Part shown: positions 43,891 to 53,068 of the stretch, piece by piece | Numbering within the stretch: the stretch's first letter is position 1 | Layout: the number at the start of each line of letters is the position of its first letter | NCBI RefSeq assembly: GCF_002218085.1 | Contig: NZ_BDUC01000001.1 | Span: forward strand, 186,001 to 250,000 | Origin: Tolypothrix sp. NIES-4075 | Lineage (GTDB): Bacteria; Cyanobacteriota; Cyanobacteriia; Cyanobacteriales; Nostocaceae | Length of the DNA: 64,000 bases | Reading direction: 5' to 3' | The notes under the pieces: model-generated | Seen by the model: the letters and a program-made list of their open reading frames with translations, nothing else | Databases searched by the model: none | Told to the model about the DNA's origin: nothing | Made by a program: the position numbers and the translations under genes

Positions 43891-45060
43891 TTACCTGATA
43901 TACTCTTTAAGAACGCTGTTGCGATTTGGGTGGCGTAACTTGCGGAGTGCCTTCGCCTCAATTTGACGAATTCGTTCGCGGGTGACGTTGAAAATTTGTC
44001 CAATTTCCTCTAGAGTCTTCATGCGACCGTCATCTAAACCGTAGCGCAGTCTGAGAACGTCGCGTTCGCGGGGGCTAAGACTGTCGAGGACTTTTTCTAG
44101 GTCTTCGCGCAGAAGATTTTTGGAAACTTGGTCTTCTGGGGTTTCGCCATCTGACTCAATAAAATCGCCTAGTCGGGAATCTTCCTCTTTCCCAATAGGC
44201 GTTTCTAAAGAAATTGGCAGTTGTGCAGATTTGGCAATAAACCGCAGCTTCTCAATGGTCATTTCCATACGAGTAGCGATTTCTTCTTCAGTGGGTTTGC
44301 GACCCATTTCTTGAGAAAGCAGCTTGGTGGTTTTCTTAATCCGAGAGATGGTTTCATAAAGATGAACCGGAAGTCGGATAGTGCGAGATTGATCGGCGAT
44401 CGCACGAGTAATTGCTTGACGAATCCACCACGTAGCGTATGTAGAAAACTTATAACCTTTTTCGTGGTCAAACTTTTCGGCAGCGCGAATTAAACCTAGG
44501 CTACCTTCCTGAATTAAGTCTTGGAAGGACAAGCCACGATTCATATACTTCTTGGCAATTGAAACTACTAATCGCAGGTTCGATTGCACCATCTTATCTT
44601 TCGCCCTGCGACCTACATGCAGGCGATAACGAAATGCTGGTAGCGGCAGTTGCACTGCTTCTGCCCATTCGCTGTCCTTCGGATCGCGATCCAACTGATC
44701 TAAAAGTTTTTCGCGTGCTCTTTCTAATTCCAGCAAGTCGGCAATCTTTCGTGCCAATTCAATTTCTTCATCTGCCCGAAGAAGGCGAATACGACCAATT
44801 TCTTGCAAGTAAAGCCGAATCGAATCTTCGGTGTAATGCTTTTTCTTGCTTTGGGTCCGGCGACGCGATTTAGCGGCTTTCCCAGACTTTGCGTCGTCCT
44901 CATCAGACTGAGGCTCTAAAAACTCATCGTCGCCTTCATCGTTAATAAGCAAGTCCTCTTCATCCTCGATTAAGAGTTCTTCTAACTCGAGCTCAGGCTG
45001 ATTCATTATTTCTAGGTCAGGCTGATAAATGCTTTCGAGTACGTTGTTAGCCTGGTTCAT
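43891..45060 (-). CDS. sigA: Principal RNA polymerase sigma factor SigA
   Basis: 389 residues. Acidic N-terminus, region 1.2 DSIRLYLQEIGRIRLL, region 2 SNLRLVVSIAKKYMNRGLSFQDLIQEG and GYKFSTYATWWIRQAI, region 3 LPVHLYE, region 4 LRLRYGL...TLEEIGQIFNVTRERIRQIEAKALRKLRHP. Length, basic region 1 linker and region 2.4 residues indicate group 1 (housekeeping sigma-70). It has a 1.3-kb upstream spacer, common for sigA because of multiple promoters. Confidence 0.95.
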   Translation of the reverse strand: MNQANNVLESIYQPDLEIMNQPELELEELLIEDEEDLLINDEGDDEFLEPQSDEDDAKSGKAAKSRRRTQSKKKHYTEDSIRLYLQEIGRIRLLRADEEIELARKIADLLELERAREKLLDQLDRDPKDSEWAEAVQLPLPAFRYRLHVGRRAKDKMVQSNLRLVVSIAKKYMNRGLSFQDLIQEGSLGLIRAAEKFDHEKGYKFSTYATWWIRQAITRAIADQSRTIRLPVHLYETISRIKKTTKLLSQEMGRKPTEEEIATRMEMTIEKLRFIAKSAQLPISLETPIGKEEDSRLGDFIESDGETPEDQVSKNLLREDLEKVLDSLSPRERDVLRLRYGLDDGRMKTLEEIGQIFNVTRERIRQIEAKALRKLRHPNRNSVLKEYIR

Positions 45061-46414
45061 GCCGCGTTCCTCATGCTCCTTGCAGAATCAATTCAGGAAA
45101 GATGTTTTTACTGCTCTTATAAATGAGCTTTTTGACAACCGAAAATACAGGGCGAGTCGGAGAAAGCCACTAATATTTGCGGAATTTTTACGCCTCCCAA
45201 GGGAGGTGTTTCTAGCTTAAGTGCGAAGCCGCCGTTTCAACCGACTTCTGATAATGAAACTAAACGCCATAAGTGTTGCTGTTGCACATCACTTTTGACT
45301 AACTGGTCTTAAAAAGACTCATCTTCCTAAAAAACTCACCACTCCATATAAAACTAATATGACTGTTGGGAGATGTTTATGTAAAGACTGTTCCGATTGT
45401 AGCCTGTTTCACAGAAATTGCACTCTTTTTGTGTAATTACAATGAAGTCTTTAAGTAAATTTGAGCCTGTTCCACCTAAAAAGTATTGAAAAAAGTAATT
45501 ATACCCTTAAATTTTGCCAAATCTTTTTGGGATTTACAGTGGCATTATCATTACATTCAAACTGAGGTATACTTGCCTTTCTCTAATTTCTAAGTATGAT
45601 GTAAAACATTAGCTACTTAGAAACCGTGCATTTAATGTTAACTCAGTTTAGATGTTTGAGTGCAGCCCTTTTTACATTTACTTCATATCTTACTGAGTGA
45701 TAATTTGCGTAAACTAGACATCGCCTTAAAGCTAAACAGTAGAGATGCTATGAGTGCTTCATCAAGCTTGTTGTTTTTATCATTGATTAGGCTTACCCAC
45801 TTGGATTAGTTTCCGAACCGAACAGTTGTGTTGCTCATATTCAAGTACTCAACTGGCTTTTTTCCAATCACCTAAACTGAGGAGTTAAGGTATTGGGCAG
45901 AATCAGCGCTTTCTCAATTCGGTCTTAATCACACCTTAGCGCAAGAAGTGAGATTTCAGTCTTATGAAACTTGACAAACTGTTCTTATTGTATACAACGA
46001 TATTTTAATCAATTACAAAAGATTTGACACATAAGATTATAGATATTAGCCTACAAAGGGTCAAAACTGCATGACATTTATGGGAAATTGTTACTTGTGC
46101 TACAGCACATGAAGATATTAACAAGTTTTTCACAAGCTGCTGGAGAGCGCTTAAAAGCCAGAAATTTTAGCCAAGAGCAACGACTAGGGTCATTTATACG
46201 GCAAAACGCATTACTTCTTTGTAGATGCTTTGGTGAAGTTGCGACTACTAAACTTTAGACTACTTCCATCGCTCTTATTAGAGCCTCAGTACTAGGGCTA
46301 CCTAACTTGCACTAAATTTAACTAAATTACGGAAAATCATGAATTTTTTCCGAAAAAACTTGACAAAAAATCCTTTTTATGAAAAATATCTCTTTTTGCT
46401 TGAGTGATCCATAA
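45061..46414. other. Long spacer upstream of sigA
   Basis: 1.35 kb without a supportable gene on either strand. AT-rich, no STRR arrays, unlike other long spacers here. Presumably carries the sigA leader and promoters; I cannot mark exact boxes. Confidence 0.5.
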
Positions 46415-46545
46415 AAATAAATGCCCAGCCCTTCGGGTTCGCCAGTACGAATAGACGGAAACCGACTCCCCCGACTGGACTCACCGTGTGTTGAAATTAT
46501 TCGTGGGTATCGAGGATCGCTTGTTTGACGGCTGGGCATTTATTT
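46415..46545. ncRNA. 131-bp hairpin element, candidate structured RNA or MITE
   Basis: Perfect 16-bp terminal inverted repeats AAATAAATGCCCAGCC (46415-46430) and GGCTGGGCATTTATTT (46530-46545). Inside, ACGAATA/TATTCGT can extend the rod and CCAGT/ACTGG closes an inner arm. A long closing stem with a central open region is the shape of 6S RNA, but I see no sequence match I can vouch for; the middle also resembles the local CCTTCGGGTTCGCCAGT repeat. Strand undetermined. Confidence 0.35.
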
Positions 46546-46714
46546 CTTGGCAATATGCCTTGCCTTATTTTTCAGCTTCAAAAGTTCAACTGGCAGGGTA
46601 AATGATATTTAAATGGTTAAACATAACAATTAAGTAAAGTGCGTTAGTAAAACTATTTAATAAGAATTTTTCTCAAACCAAATTTTTGTGTACTTCTTTT
46701 AAAACCAACGCAGG
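46546..46714. other. AT-rich spacer
   Basis: Nothing recognised between the hairpin element and the fasciclin terminator. Confidence 0.4.
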
Positions 46715-46757
46715 AAAAAGCCCCCAGTTATTGCTGCAAAGCGTAAACAGGGGGTTA
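46715..46757 (-). terminator. Intrinsic terminator of the fasciclin gene
   Basis: On the minus strand CCCCCTG...(A)CTGGGGG followed by CTTTTT, 43 bp beyond the stop codon. Confidence 0.65.
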
Positions 46758-46799
46758 TTTAGTTGGCTTAACTATATTTGCGCTTCCGGTGCTTAAGAC

Positions 46800-47447
46800 T
46801 TACTTAAAATTGGGTGGCAGAATTACTTTGTCAACTACATGCACAATGCCATTGCTTGCGGGAATGTCAGCCTGAACGACTTTAGCACCGTTGACTGTGA
46901 CTGTATTGCTGGCACTATCAACTTTTACTGTCACAGGAGTACCCTCAACTGTTTTGACTTTTCCAGATGTTAGCTGGCTAGAGGTAACTTGCCCAGGTAT
47001 AACATGGTATCCCAAAAGCTTGACTAATTTTGATTTATTTTCTGGCTTGAGGAGTTTGTCTACAGTACCTTTTGGTAATGCGGCAAAAGCAGCATCAGTA
47101 GGTGCAAATACTGTGTAGGGTCCTTTCCCAGTCAATTGTTCAGTTAAGCCTGCGGCTTGTACTGCCTTTGTTAAAGTTGTAAATGAACCCTGACTGGCTG
47201 CTGCCTGTGCCAATTCTCCTAGATTTTGGTTTGCAGTTGTGCCTGCGGGTGTTGGTGAGGCAGAAGGAACGGTAGTTGCTGGAGTTTCCGTTGTTGTGGG
47301 GGGAAGGGTTGTCTGAGTTTCTGTAGCAGGAGGAACTGTTGGATTTTCGGCAACGGGCTGGTTGTTACAGGCAGACAGAGCAACAAGACTGCCTACACTA
47401 ATTGCACTGAACAATACTTTTGCTAAAATGCTGTTACTCTTTTTCAT
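46800..47447 (-). CDS. Fasciclin-domain lipoprotein
   Basis: 215 residues from ATG 47447 (MKKSNSILAKVLFSAIS), preferred over a start six codons upstream. Lipoprotein signal with lipobox LSAC (Cys about 27), a Pro/Thr-rich linker (about 30-75), then one FAS1 domain: FTTLTKAVQAAGLTEQLTGKGPYTVFAPTDAAFAALP and the terminal NGIVHVVDKVILPP. FAS1 proteins mediate cell-surface adhesion or matrix contacts. Has its own terminator. Confidence 0.92.
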   Translation of the reverse strand: MKKSNSILAKVLFSAISVGSLVALSACNNQPVAENPTVPPATETQTTLPPTTTETPATTVPSASPTPAGTTANQNLGELAQAAASQGSFTTLTKAVQAAGLTEQLTGKGPYTVFAPTDAAFAALPKGTVDKLLKPENKSKLVKLLGYHVIPGQVTSSQLTSGKVKTVEGTPVTVKVDSASNTVTVNGAKVVQADIPASNGIVHVVDKVILPPNFK

Positions 47448-47583
47448 GGTCTGACCAAAAATCAAGATAAATTAATAACTATTTAAAAAGTTTAATAATT
47501 GTCAGAAGTAATCCCTCAGCCTAGCGAGGTAGTTTTTCAAAACATCTAGACAATCTGACCAAAAGGGGTAGAAAAAAATAAGC

Positions 47584-47856
47584 ATGAAAGTTAGTGCCAA
47601 ATCTCTATCACCAGAACGGTGGCAATGGCTGCTATGTGGAGCGATCGCTATTTTTATCTCACTGCTTGCACTTTGGATTGAATTCAACCTTAGAACGAAC
47701 AGTACCATAACAGGGCGATCGCTCAAAATCGGTAGTGCAATTCTCATGGGTACTGTATTTCTGCCAATGGGCAAGGAACCACTTTTAAAATTGAGCTTTT
47801 GGTTGATGCATCTACATCTGTCTGTTGTTTGGAAACGCCATCTCAATTATCTTTAA
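47584..47856 (+). CDS. Small membrane protein, hypothetical
   Basis: 90 residues with two hydrophobic segments (about 14-31 and 46-62). No family recognised. It begins soon after the fasciclin gene start, divergently. Two HIP1-like octamers lie inside. Moderate support only. Confidence 0.45.
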   Translation: MKVSAKSLSPERWQWLLCGAIAIFISLLALWIEFNLRTNSTITGRSLKIGSAILMGTVFLPMGKEPLLKLSFWLMHLHLSVVWKRHLNYL

Positions 47857-47983
47857 TCAAGGCTCCTAAGTAAATAAGTTAACATTCTCTGGCGTAAATA
47901 AAATTTTTAACACACAACGTGTTATTTAAATTGTATTTCTGGGAACTATGTATATGTAGTTTGATTATTTTTAAGTAACCAGA

Positions 47984-48763
47984 ATGTTTTATTTATCTCG
48001 TCAAAATATGACTAGCTTTTTTCTACTTTTTTTGTGTGTCTTCGGAGTTGGATTAATCCAATTTACGCGATTGCAAAAACAGAACAGTAGCAACATTGCA
48101 TCTTTAAAAATAGAAAGAGAAATGAAATCAGAAAAATTACGTCTTATGTTTATGAAAAATATGCCCAGTTTCGGCTATAAAAACTTAATTGCCGATTGGG
48201 TATATCTCGATTTTTTGCAATACTTTGGTGATGATGAAATTCGCGAAAAAACAGGTTACAGCCTCAGTCCAGAATATTTTGAAGTCATTTTGGGAAACGA
48301 TCCGCGATTTTTAACAGCTTATATTGGTCTTTCTACTAGTACTTCTATGTATGCTGCTATGCCAAAAAGGTCTGTTGCCTTAATGGACAAAAGTTTAAAG
48401 TCATTATCTCCGAGGGTTCCTGAAAAATCTTATTATGTGTGGCGTTATAAAGGAATTGATGAGTTATTATTTTTAGGCAATTCTCCAGCCGCAAAACAAT
48501 CTTTTGAAACTGCGGCAAACTGGGCGAATAACTATTCAGATGAAGAAAGTAAACAAGTTATAACTATTTCTCAAAAAACTGCTGATTTTCTCAGTCATAA
48601 TCCTGATAGCAAACATGCTCAAATTGCTTCATGGGCAATGGTTTTAACTAATCATGTTGATGAGAAAACCCGTAAAATAGCGATTGGACAAATCGAAGCT
48701 TTGGGGGGAAAGGTAATCAGTACTCCTCAAGGAAACCAAATTAAATTTCCCCAGAAAGATTGA
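47984..48763 (+). CDS. Membrane-anchored helical (TPR-like) hypothetical protein
   Basis: 259 residues. One N-terminal anchor (about 7-24), then an all-helical domain. SFGYKNLIADWVYLDFLQYFGD (about 58-79) is the most distinctive block and looks like a conserved cyanobacterial hypothetical family. Later segments (SYYVWRYKGIDELLFLGNSPAAKQSFETAANWA) have the spacing of TPR pairs. Function unknown. AT-rich codon use compared with neighbours. Met9 is an alternative start. Confidence 0.65.
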   Translation: MFYLSRQNMTSFFLLFLCVFGVGLIQFTRLQKQNSSNIASLKIEREMKSEKLRLMFMKNMPSFGYKNLIADWVYLDFLQYFGDDEIREKTGYSLSPEYFEVILGNDPRFLTAYIGLSTSTSMYAAMPKRSVALMDKSLKSLSPRVPEKSYYVWRYKGIDELLFLGNSPAAKQSFETAANWANNYSDEESKQVITISQKTADFLSHNPDSKHAQIASWAMVLTNHVDEKTRKIAIGQIEALGGKVISTPQGNQIKFPQKD

Positions 48764-49010
48764 ATATTTGTTAGTGGTTGGTTGTTGGTTGTTATACCAA
48801 TTATCTGTGATGTTGCGTTTTATTCACCCTCAGGCTGGAAGCCGCTGGCTCAACGAACTAAGCTCCGAAGCTTTGATCGGAGGAAACCTCCGCTCAAACT
48901 TCTCTTTGCCTACGCGGGCTTGTTAAGAACATTTTTACAGAGAATTGGTATTAGTTGCTAATATGAACTACTAACTATTAACTACTAACCTCTAACTACT
49001 AATACTTGCT
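48764..49010. repeat. Repeat-filled spacer before the class IV aminotransferase
   Basis: GGTTGTT heptamers (48777-48794), a GGAGGAAACCTCCGCTCAAAC hairpin segment shared with 42828-42850, then TAACTAC/TAACTAT heptamers directly abutting the next gene. Confidence 0.75.
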
Positions 49011-49796
49011 TTGTTTTGGTATAACGGCAAATTAATTGAGTCTCAAACTCTGGAGTTAGCAATTGACGATCCGGGGTTACTTTATGGAGCAACGGTTTTT
49101 ACTACGCTGCGGGTTTATGATAATTCGCTGAATAGTAGTTTGACTAATTGGGTGTCACATTGCGATCGCCTGCAATTTAGTTTACAAACTTTTGGTTGGC
49201 AGCAACCAGACTGGAAGCGTCTGCGTCAAGGTGCTGAAGTTATCATGGCACACTTTCCGATTCTCAGAATTACTGTCTTTCCTGATGGACGAGAGTGGAT
49301 AACTGGCAGATTATTAGTCCCGGATTTGACTTATAAGCAAAAAAATGGTATTTTTTGCGTCCTTTCAATACCGGAACTCGATCGCACTCTTGCGATTCAC
49401 AAAACTGGAAATTACCTGAGTGCTTGGTTGGCAAAAAATAGCGCTCAAAAGTTGAATGCTCAAGAAGCGATTTTAGTTTCAAAAGTGGGAAATTGGTTAG
49501 AAACGAGTAGCGGCAATCTTTGGGGATGGCTTGATGGCTGTTGGTGGACGCCAAAAGAAGGAATTTTGCCAGGAATTATGCGTGAGCAATTAATAAATTA
49601 CCTTCACACTCAGCAGCAAGTGGTGAGAGAGGAACCTTGGACACCAGAGTTAGTCAAAAAATTTGAAGCGATCGCTTACAGTAATTGCGTAGTCGAACTT
49701 ATCCCCATCCACACCGTCATTCACCCGACAGGAAAGTTAGAATATGATCCCAGGCATCCGATTTTTCAGCAATTGCGGGAACTTTTTCTAGCATGA
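49011..49796 (+). CDS. Class IV PLP-dependent aminotransferase (PabC/Ilve-type)
   Basis: 261 residues. MFWYNGKLIESQTLELAIDDPGLLYGATVFTTLRVYD is the typical N-terminus and LETSSGNLWGWLDG...ILPGIMREQLI the C-terminal PLP-phosphate block. Likely 4-amino-4-deoxychorismate lyase (pABA for folate) or a branched-chain/D-amino-acid enzyme; the length and PGLLYG variant favour a PabC-like enzyme. I cannot pin the catalytic Lys precisely. The only usable start is TTG 49011: upstream an STRR supplies in-frame stops. Confidence 0.8.
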   Translation: MFWYNGKLIESQTLELAIDDPGLLYGATVFTTLRVYDNSLNSSLTNWVSHCDRLQFSLQTFGWQQPDWKRLRQGAEVIMAHFPILRITVFPDGREWITGRLLVPDLTYKQKNGIFCVLSIPELDRTLAIHKTGNYLSAWLAKNSAQKLNAQEAILVSKVGNWLETSSGNLWGWLDGCWWTPKEGILPGIMREQLINYLHTQQQVVREEPWTPELVKKFEAIAYSNCVVELIPIHTVIHPTGKLEYDPRHPIFQQLRELFLA

Positions 49797-49907
49797 GGGT
49801 GCGGCAATCTGATATACCTTAAGATAAGTTAACATAATTCTTATAATGCCCTCTCCTAACAGAGACGCTACGCGAACGCACAAAAAGTATTGGAGGATTG
49901 ACCGAGC

Positions 49908-51746
49908 GTGAATAAAAGATGGAGAAATGCGGGGCTGTACGCGCTGCTTTTTATTGTTGTCATAGCTTTAGGAACAGCATTCTTTGACAAACAACCCCAA
50001 AGCAGAGAAACATGGCGTTACAGTCAGTTTATTCAAGAAGTTGAAAATAATAACGTTGCAAAAGTCAGTTTAAGTGCAGATCGGTCTACGGCTCTTGTGA
50101 AGTCGAATCAAGGAACCCAGTTTATAGTCACCTTGGTCAACGATCCAGACCTGATCAATACTCTCACCGCAAAAAACGTTGATATTTCTGTTTTGCCGCA
50201 AACCGATGAAGGATTTTGGTTTAAGGCACTCAGCAGCTTATTTTTCCCAGTATTGCTTTTAGTTGGCTTATTCTTTCTGCTGCGTCGTGCCCAAAATGGT
50301 CCGGGTAGCCAAGCAATGAACTTTGGTAAGTCTAAAGCCAGAGTGCAAATGGAGCCACAAACCCAAGTAACTTTTGGTGATGTTGCGGGTATTGACCAAG
50401 CGAAACTGGAATTAAACGAAGTTGTAGACTTTCTCAAAAACGCCGATCGCTTTACCGCCGTTGGTGCAAAAATTCCTAAAGGTGTGCTGTTAGTTGGTCC
50501 TCCCGGTACAGGTAAAACCTTACTAGCTCGTGCTGTAGCCGGGGAAGCGGGTGTTCCCTTCTTCTCCATCTCTGGTTCCGAGTTCGTAGAAATGTTCGTG
50601 GGTGTAGGTGCATCCCGCGTGCGTGACTTGTTCGAGCAAGCTAAATCTAATGCTCCGTGTATCGTCTTCATCGATGAAATTGATGCTGTAGGTCGTCAAC
50701 GGGGTGCAGGTTTAGGTGGTGGTAACGATGAGCGCGAACAAACCCTCAACCAGTTGCTGACCGAAATGGACGGCTTTGAGGGCAACACCGGCATTATCAT
50801 TATTGCTGCTACCAACCGTCCCGATGTATTGGATGCAGCATTGTTGCGTCCCGGTCGTTTCGACCGTCAAGTTGTCGTGGATCGTCCGGATTATGCTGGA
50901 CGCAGTGAAATTCTCAAAGTTCATGCTCGTGGCAAAACTTTGGCAAAGGATGTGGACTTGGATAAAATTGCTCGTCGTACTCCTGGTTTCACCGGTGCGG
51001 ATTTGTCCAACTTGTTGAATGAAGCGGCAATTTTGGCAGCACGACGCAATTTGACGGAAATTTCGATGGACGAAATCAACGACGCGATTGACCGCGTGTT
51101 GGCTGGTCCAGAGAAGAAAGACCGAGTAATGAGCGAAAAGCGCAAAACTTTGGTAGCCTATCACGAAGCAGGTCACGCTTTAGTTGGTGCTTTGATGCCA
51201 GATTATGACCCAGTACAAAAAATTAGCATTATTCCTCGCGGTCGTGCAGGTGGTTTAACTTGGTTTACCCCCAGCGAAGACCGGATGGACACTGGTTTAT
51301 ATAGCCGCGCTTATCTGGAAAATCAGATGGCTGTAGCTTTGGGTGGTCGGATTGCTGAAGAAATCATCTTTGGTGAAGAGGAAGTAACTACAGGTGCTTC
51401 TAACGACTTGCAACAGGTAGCGCGTGTTGCTCGGCAGATGATAACACGATTTGGTATGAGCGATCGCTTGGGTCCAGTTGCCCTTGGTCGTCAGCAAGGT
51501 AACATGTTCCTCGGTCGGGATATCATGTCAGAACGTGATTTCTCGGAAGAAACCGCTGCTGCCGTTGATGAAGAAGTCCGCAAACTTGTGGATGTAGCTT
51601 ATGCTCGTGCTAAAGATGTCTTGGTTAGCAACCGTCACATTCTCGACCTCATCGCGCAAATGCTCGTTGATAAGGAAACTGTGGATGCTGATGAGTTACA
51701 AGAAATTCTCGCGAACAACGATGTAAAAACCGCTGCCTTTGCCTAA
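49908..51746 (+). CDS. ftsH: FtsH, membrane AAA+ zinc protease
   Basis: 612 residues from GTG 49908, with GGAGG at 49892-49896. Two helices (about 8-26 and 108-126) flank a lumenal/periplasmic domain. Walker A GPPGTGKT (197-204), Walker B IVFIDEIDAVGRQRG, SRH ATNRPDVLDAALLRPGRFDRQ, zinc motif HEAGH (419-423) and the third ligand in the GASNDLQQV region. Wording (MNKRWRNAG..., RAGGLTWFTP) points to the FtsH1/FtsH3 group of cyanobacteria rather than FtsH2 or FtsH4. FtsH complexes degrade damaged D1 and regulatory proteins. A repeat fragment GAGACGCTACGCGAACG lies just upstream of the Shine-Dalgarno. Confidence 0.96.
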   Translation: MNKRWRNAGLYALLFIVVIALGTAFFDKQPQSRETWRYSQFIQEVENNNVAKVSLSADRSTALVKSNQGTQFIVTLVNDPDLINTLTAKNVDISVLPQTDEGFWFKALSSLFFPVLLLVGLFFLLRRAQNGPGSQAMNFGKSKARVQMEPQTQVTFGDVAGIDQAKLELNEVVDFLKNADRFTAVGAKIPKGVLLVGPPGTGKTLLARAVAGEAGVPFFSISGSEFVEMFVGVGASRVRDLFEQAKSNAPCIVFIDEIDAVGRQRGAGLGGGNDEREQTLNQLLTEMDGFEGNTGIIIIAATNRPDVLDAALLRPGRFDRQVVVDRPDYAGRSEILKVHARGKTLAKDVDLDKIARRTPGFTGADLSNLLNEAAILAARRNLTEISMDEINDAIDRVLAGPEKKDRVMSEKRKTLVAYHEAGHALVGALMPDYDPVQKISIIPRGRAGGLTWFTPSEDRMDTGLYSRAYLENQMAVALGGRIAEEIIFGEEEVTTGASNDLQQVARVARQMITRFGMSDRLGPVALGRQQGNMFLGRDIMSERDFSEETAAAVDEEVRKLVDVAYARAKDVLVSNRHILDLIAQMLVDKETVDADELQEILANNDVKTAAFA

Positions 51747-51753
51747 TTCCCAA

Positions 51754-51772
51754 GGGCGGGGAAATCCCGCCC
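51754..51772. repeat. Short GC hairpin after ftsH
   Basis: GGGCGGG and CCCGCCC with a 5-nt loop, 8 bp past the ftsH stop. No T-run. Confidence 0.55.
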
Positions 51773-51807
51773 GTACACGGAGTTAATTAACAATTTATAA
51801 CTTTTGA

Positions 51808-51845
51808 TAGGGTAATTTTGGTACTTTCCATTGCCCTATTTTTTT
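51808..51845 (+). terminator. Intrinsic terminator of ftsH
   Basis: TAGGGTAA pairs with TTGCCCTA (one G-T) over 15 nt, followed by seven T. Confidence 0.75.
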
Positions 51846-52023
51846 AGTTTCAAAAAGTAGAATAGGCTGAAGTACAAAAATATAAACTACCGATACCAGT
51901 TGAGCCTCTTGAAGTAATATAGGTGGTATCTATTAGATTTATCCTTAATATAAACAGAGAAATTTTACCAGCATCTCAAATGGAAGTTGGTGAAAAAGCT
52001 TGTAAACTGCCTTTGTAATGTCT

Positions 52024-52749
52024 CTAAAGGCTATTTGGACCTACGCCCATAGTCCGCAGCCTTTCTGCTAGTAATTGGGCACGTTGTTCAGCTTCGGAAG
52101 CACGTTGTTCAGCTTCAAAAGCGCGTTCATCACCAGTTAGCAAAATATTCCCATCTTTGTAACACCAACGCAACCAAATATCTTGTCTACCTTCAAATTC
52201 TCCTTCCCAGAGAGTCAAACCTAAATCAACTTGTTCTAACCAAGTTTCTGTAGTTTCAAAATAACGCCTTCCTCTAAGTTCATAAATGCGTAGCGGTTGT
52301 CCTAATTGCTGAGTGGGGTCATATACAATGTAGTAACTCACCCGCATGTGTTCATAAATTTGTAGTTTTCTCCCTAATTTATCACCTTCTTTATTTGAGA
52401 CAATTTCAATTGCCACTTCTGGGGGTTTACCAAAACGCCAAACCATGTAACAACGATTTTGCTTTTCCCACCAATTTTGAGGCACTTGTACATCTAAGCT
52501 GAGGAAAATATCGGGTACAATGGGAGGCTCACCGTCTGTATGATAAATGCCGACATTAGCCTCGGCTAGAAAAGTTTGATTTTGTCGAGAACTGTAAAGA
52601 GAACCGACTGAGAGTCGTTGTTGTTTAGCAGAGCCAAAATTGTCCACAGGCGTATCGTCTTCAGTGACTAGCTGGTTAGCATCTGGCACGTAGTAATCAT
52701 CATTATTGATTAAAAGTTGCTCAACCATAAGTTTATTTACAAATTTCAA
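52024..52749 (-). CDS. Uma2 family putative restriction endonuclease
   Basis: 241 residues. IVPDIFLSLDV (Asp), VAIEIVSNKEGDKLGRKLQIYEHMRVSYYIVYDP (Glu...Lys) form the PD-(D/E)XK core. The C-terminal AFEAEQRASEAEQRAQLLAERL tail is a short heptad repeat (AEQRA units encoded by near-identical GAAGC/ACGTTGTTC DNA repeats). Start may be at Met8 (52728). Distantly related to the copy at 28504-29181. Confidence 0.85.
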   Translation of the reverse strand: MKFVNKLMVEQLLINNDDYYVPDANQLVTEDDTPVDNFGSAKQQRLSVGSLYSSRQNQTFLAEANVGIYHTDGEPPIVPDIFLSLDVQVPQNWWEKQNRCYMVWRFGKPPEVAIEIVSNKEGDKLGRKLQIYEHMRVSYYIVYDPTQQLGQPLRIYELRGRRYFETTETWLEQVDLGLTLWEGEFEGRQDIWLRWCYKDGNILLTGDERAFEAEQRASEAEQRAQLLAERLRTMGVGPNSL

Positions 52750-53068
52750 GTTTTATTTCTAGGTTAGTTGATTAAAAAGTAAAAGTGCGATTAGCCTTTA
52801 TGCTTTAAGCTTTGCTTATCGCACTTTCTGTATTCGGATAATATGGAATATACGCATGAGTGGCAAATTTATTAATAACAAGACAATTAAAGGTACATAT
52901 AAGTTGATTCCTAGGGAAACCGATTTGAATCAAACTCAATTTGGAGAATTCACAGTAATTAAGGAAAATTAAAGCAAAAGACAACTAGTCTTGCATTACT
53001 AGATGTTACTTTCACATAAATACTGTAACAATATTTATAAAATCGTTGAAAATTACTGCTTTTCACCT

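Noticed and set aside
46327..46539. 70-codon minus-strand ORF over the hairpin element
   Set aside because: It reads through the inverted repeat and has no protein-like features.
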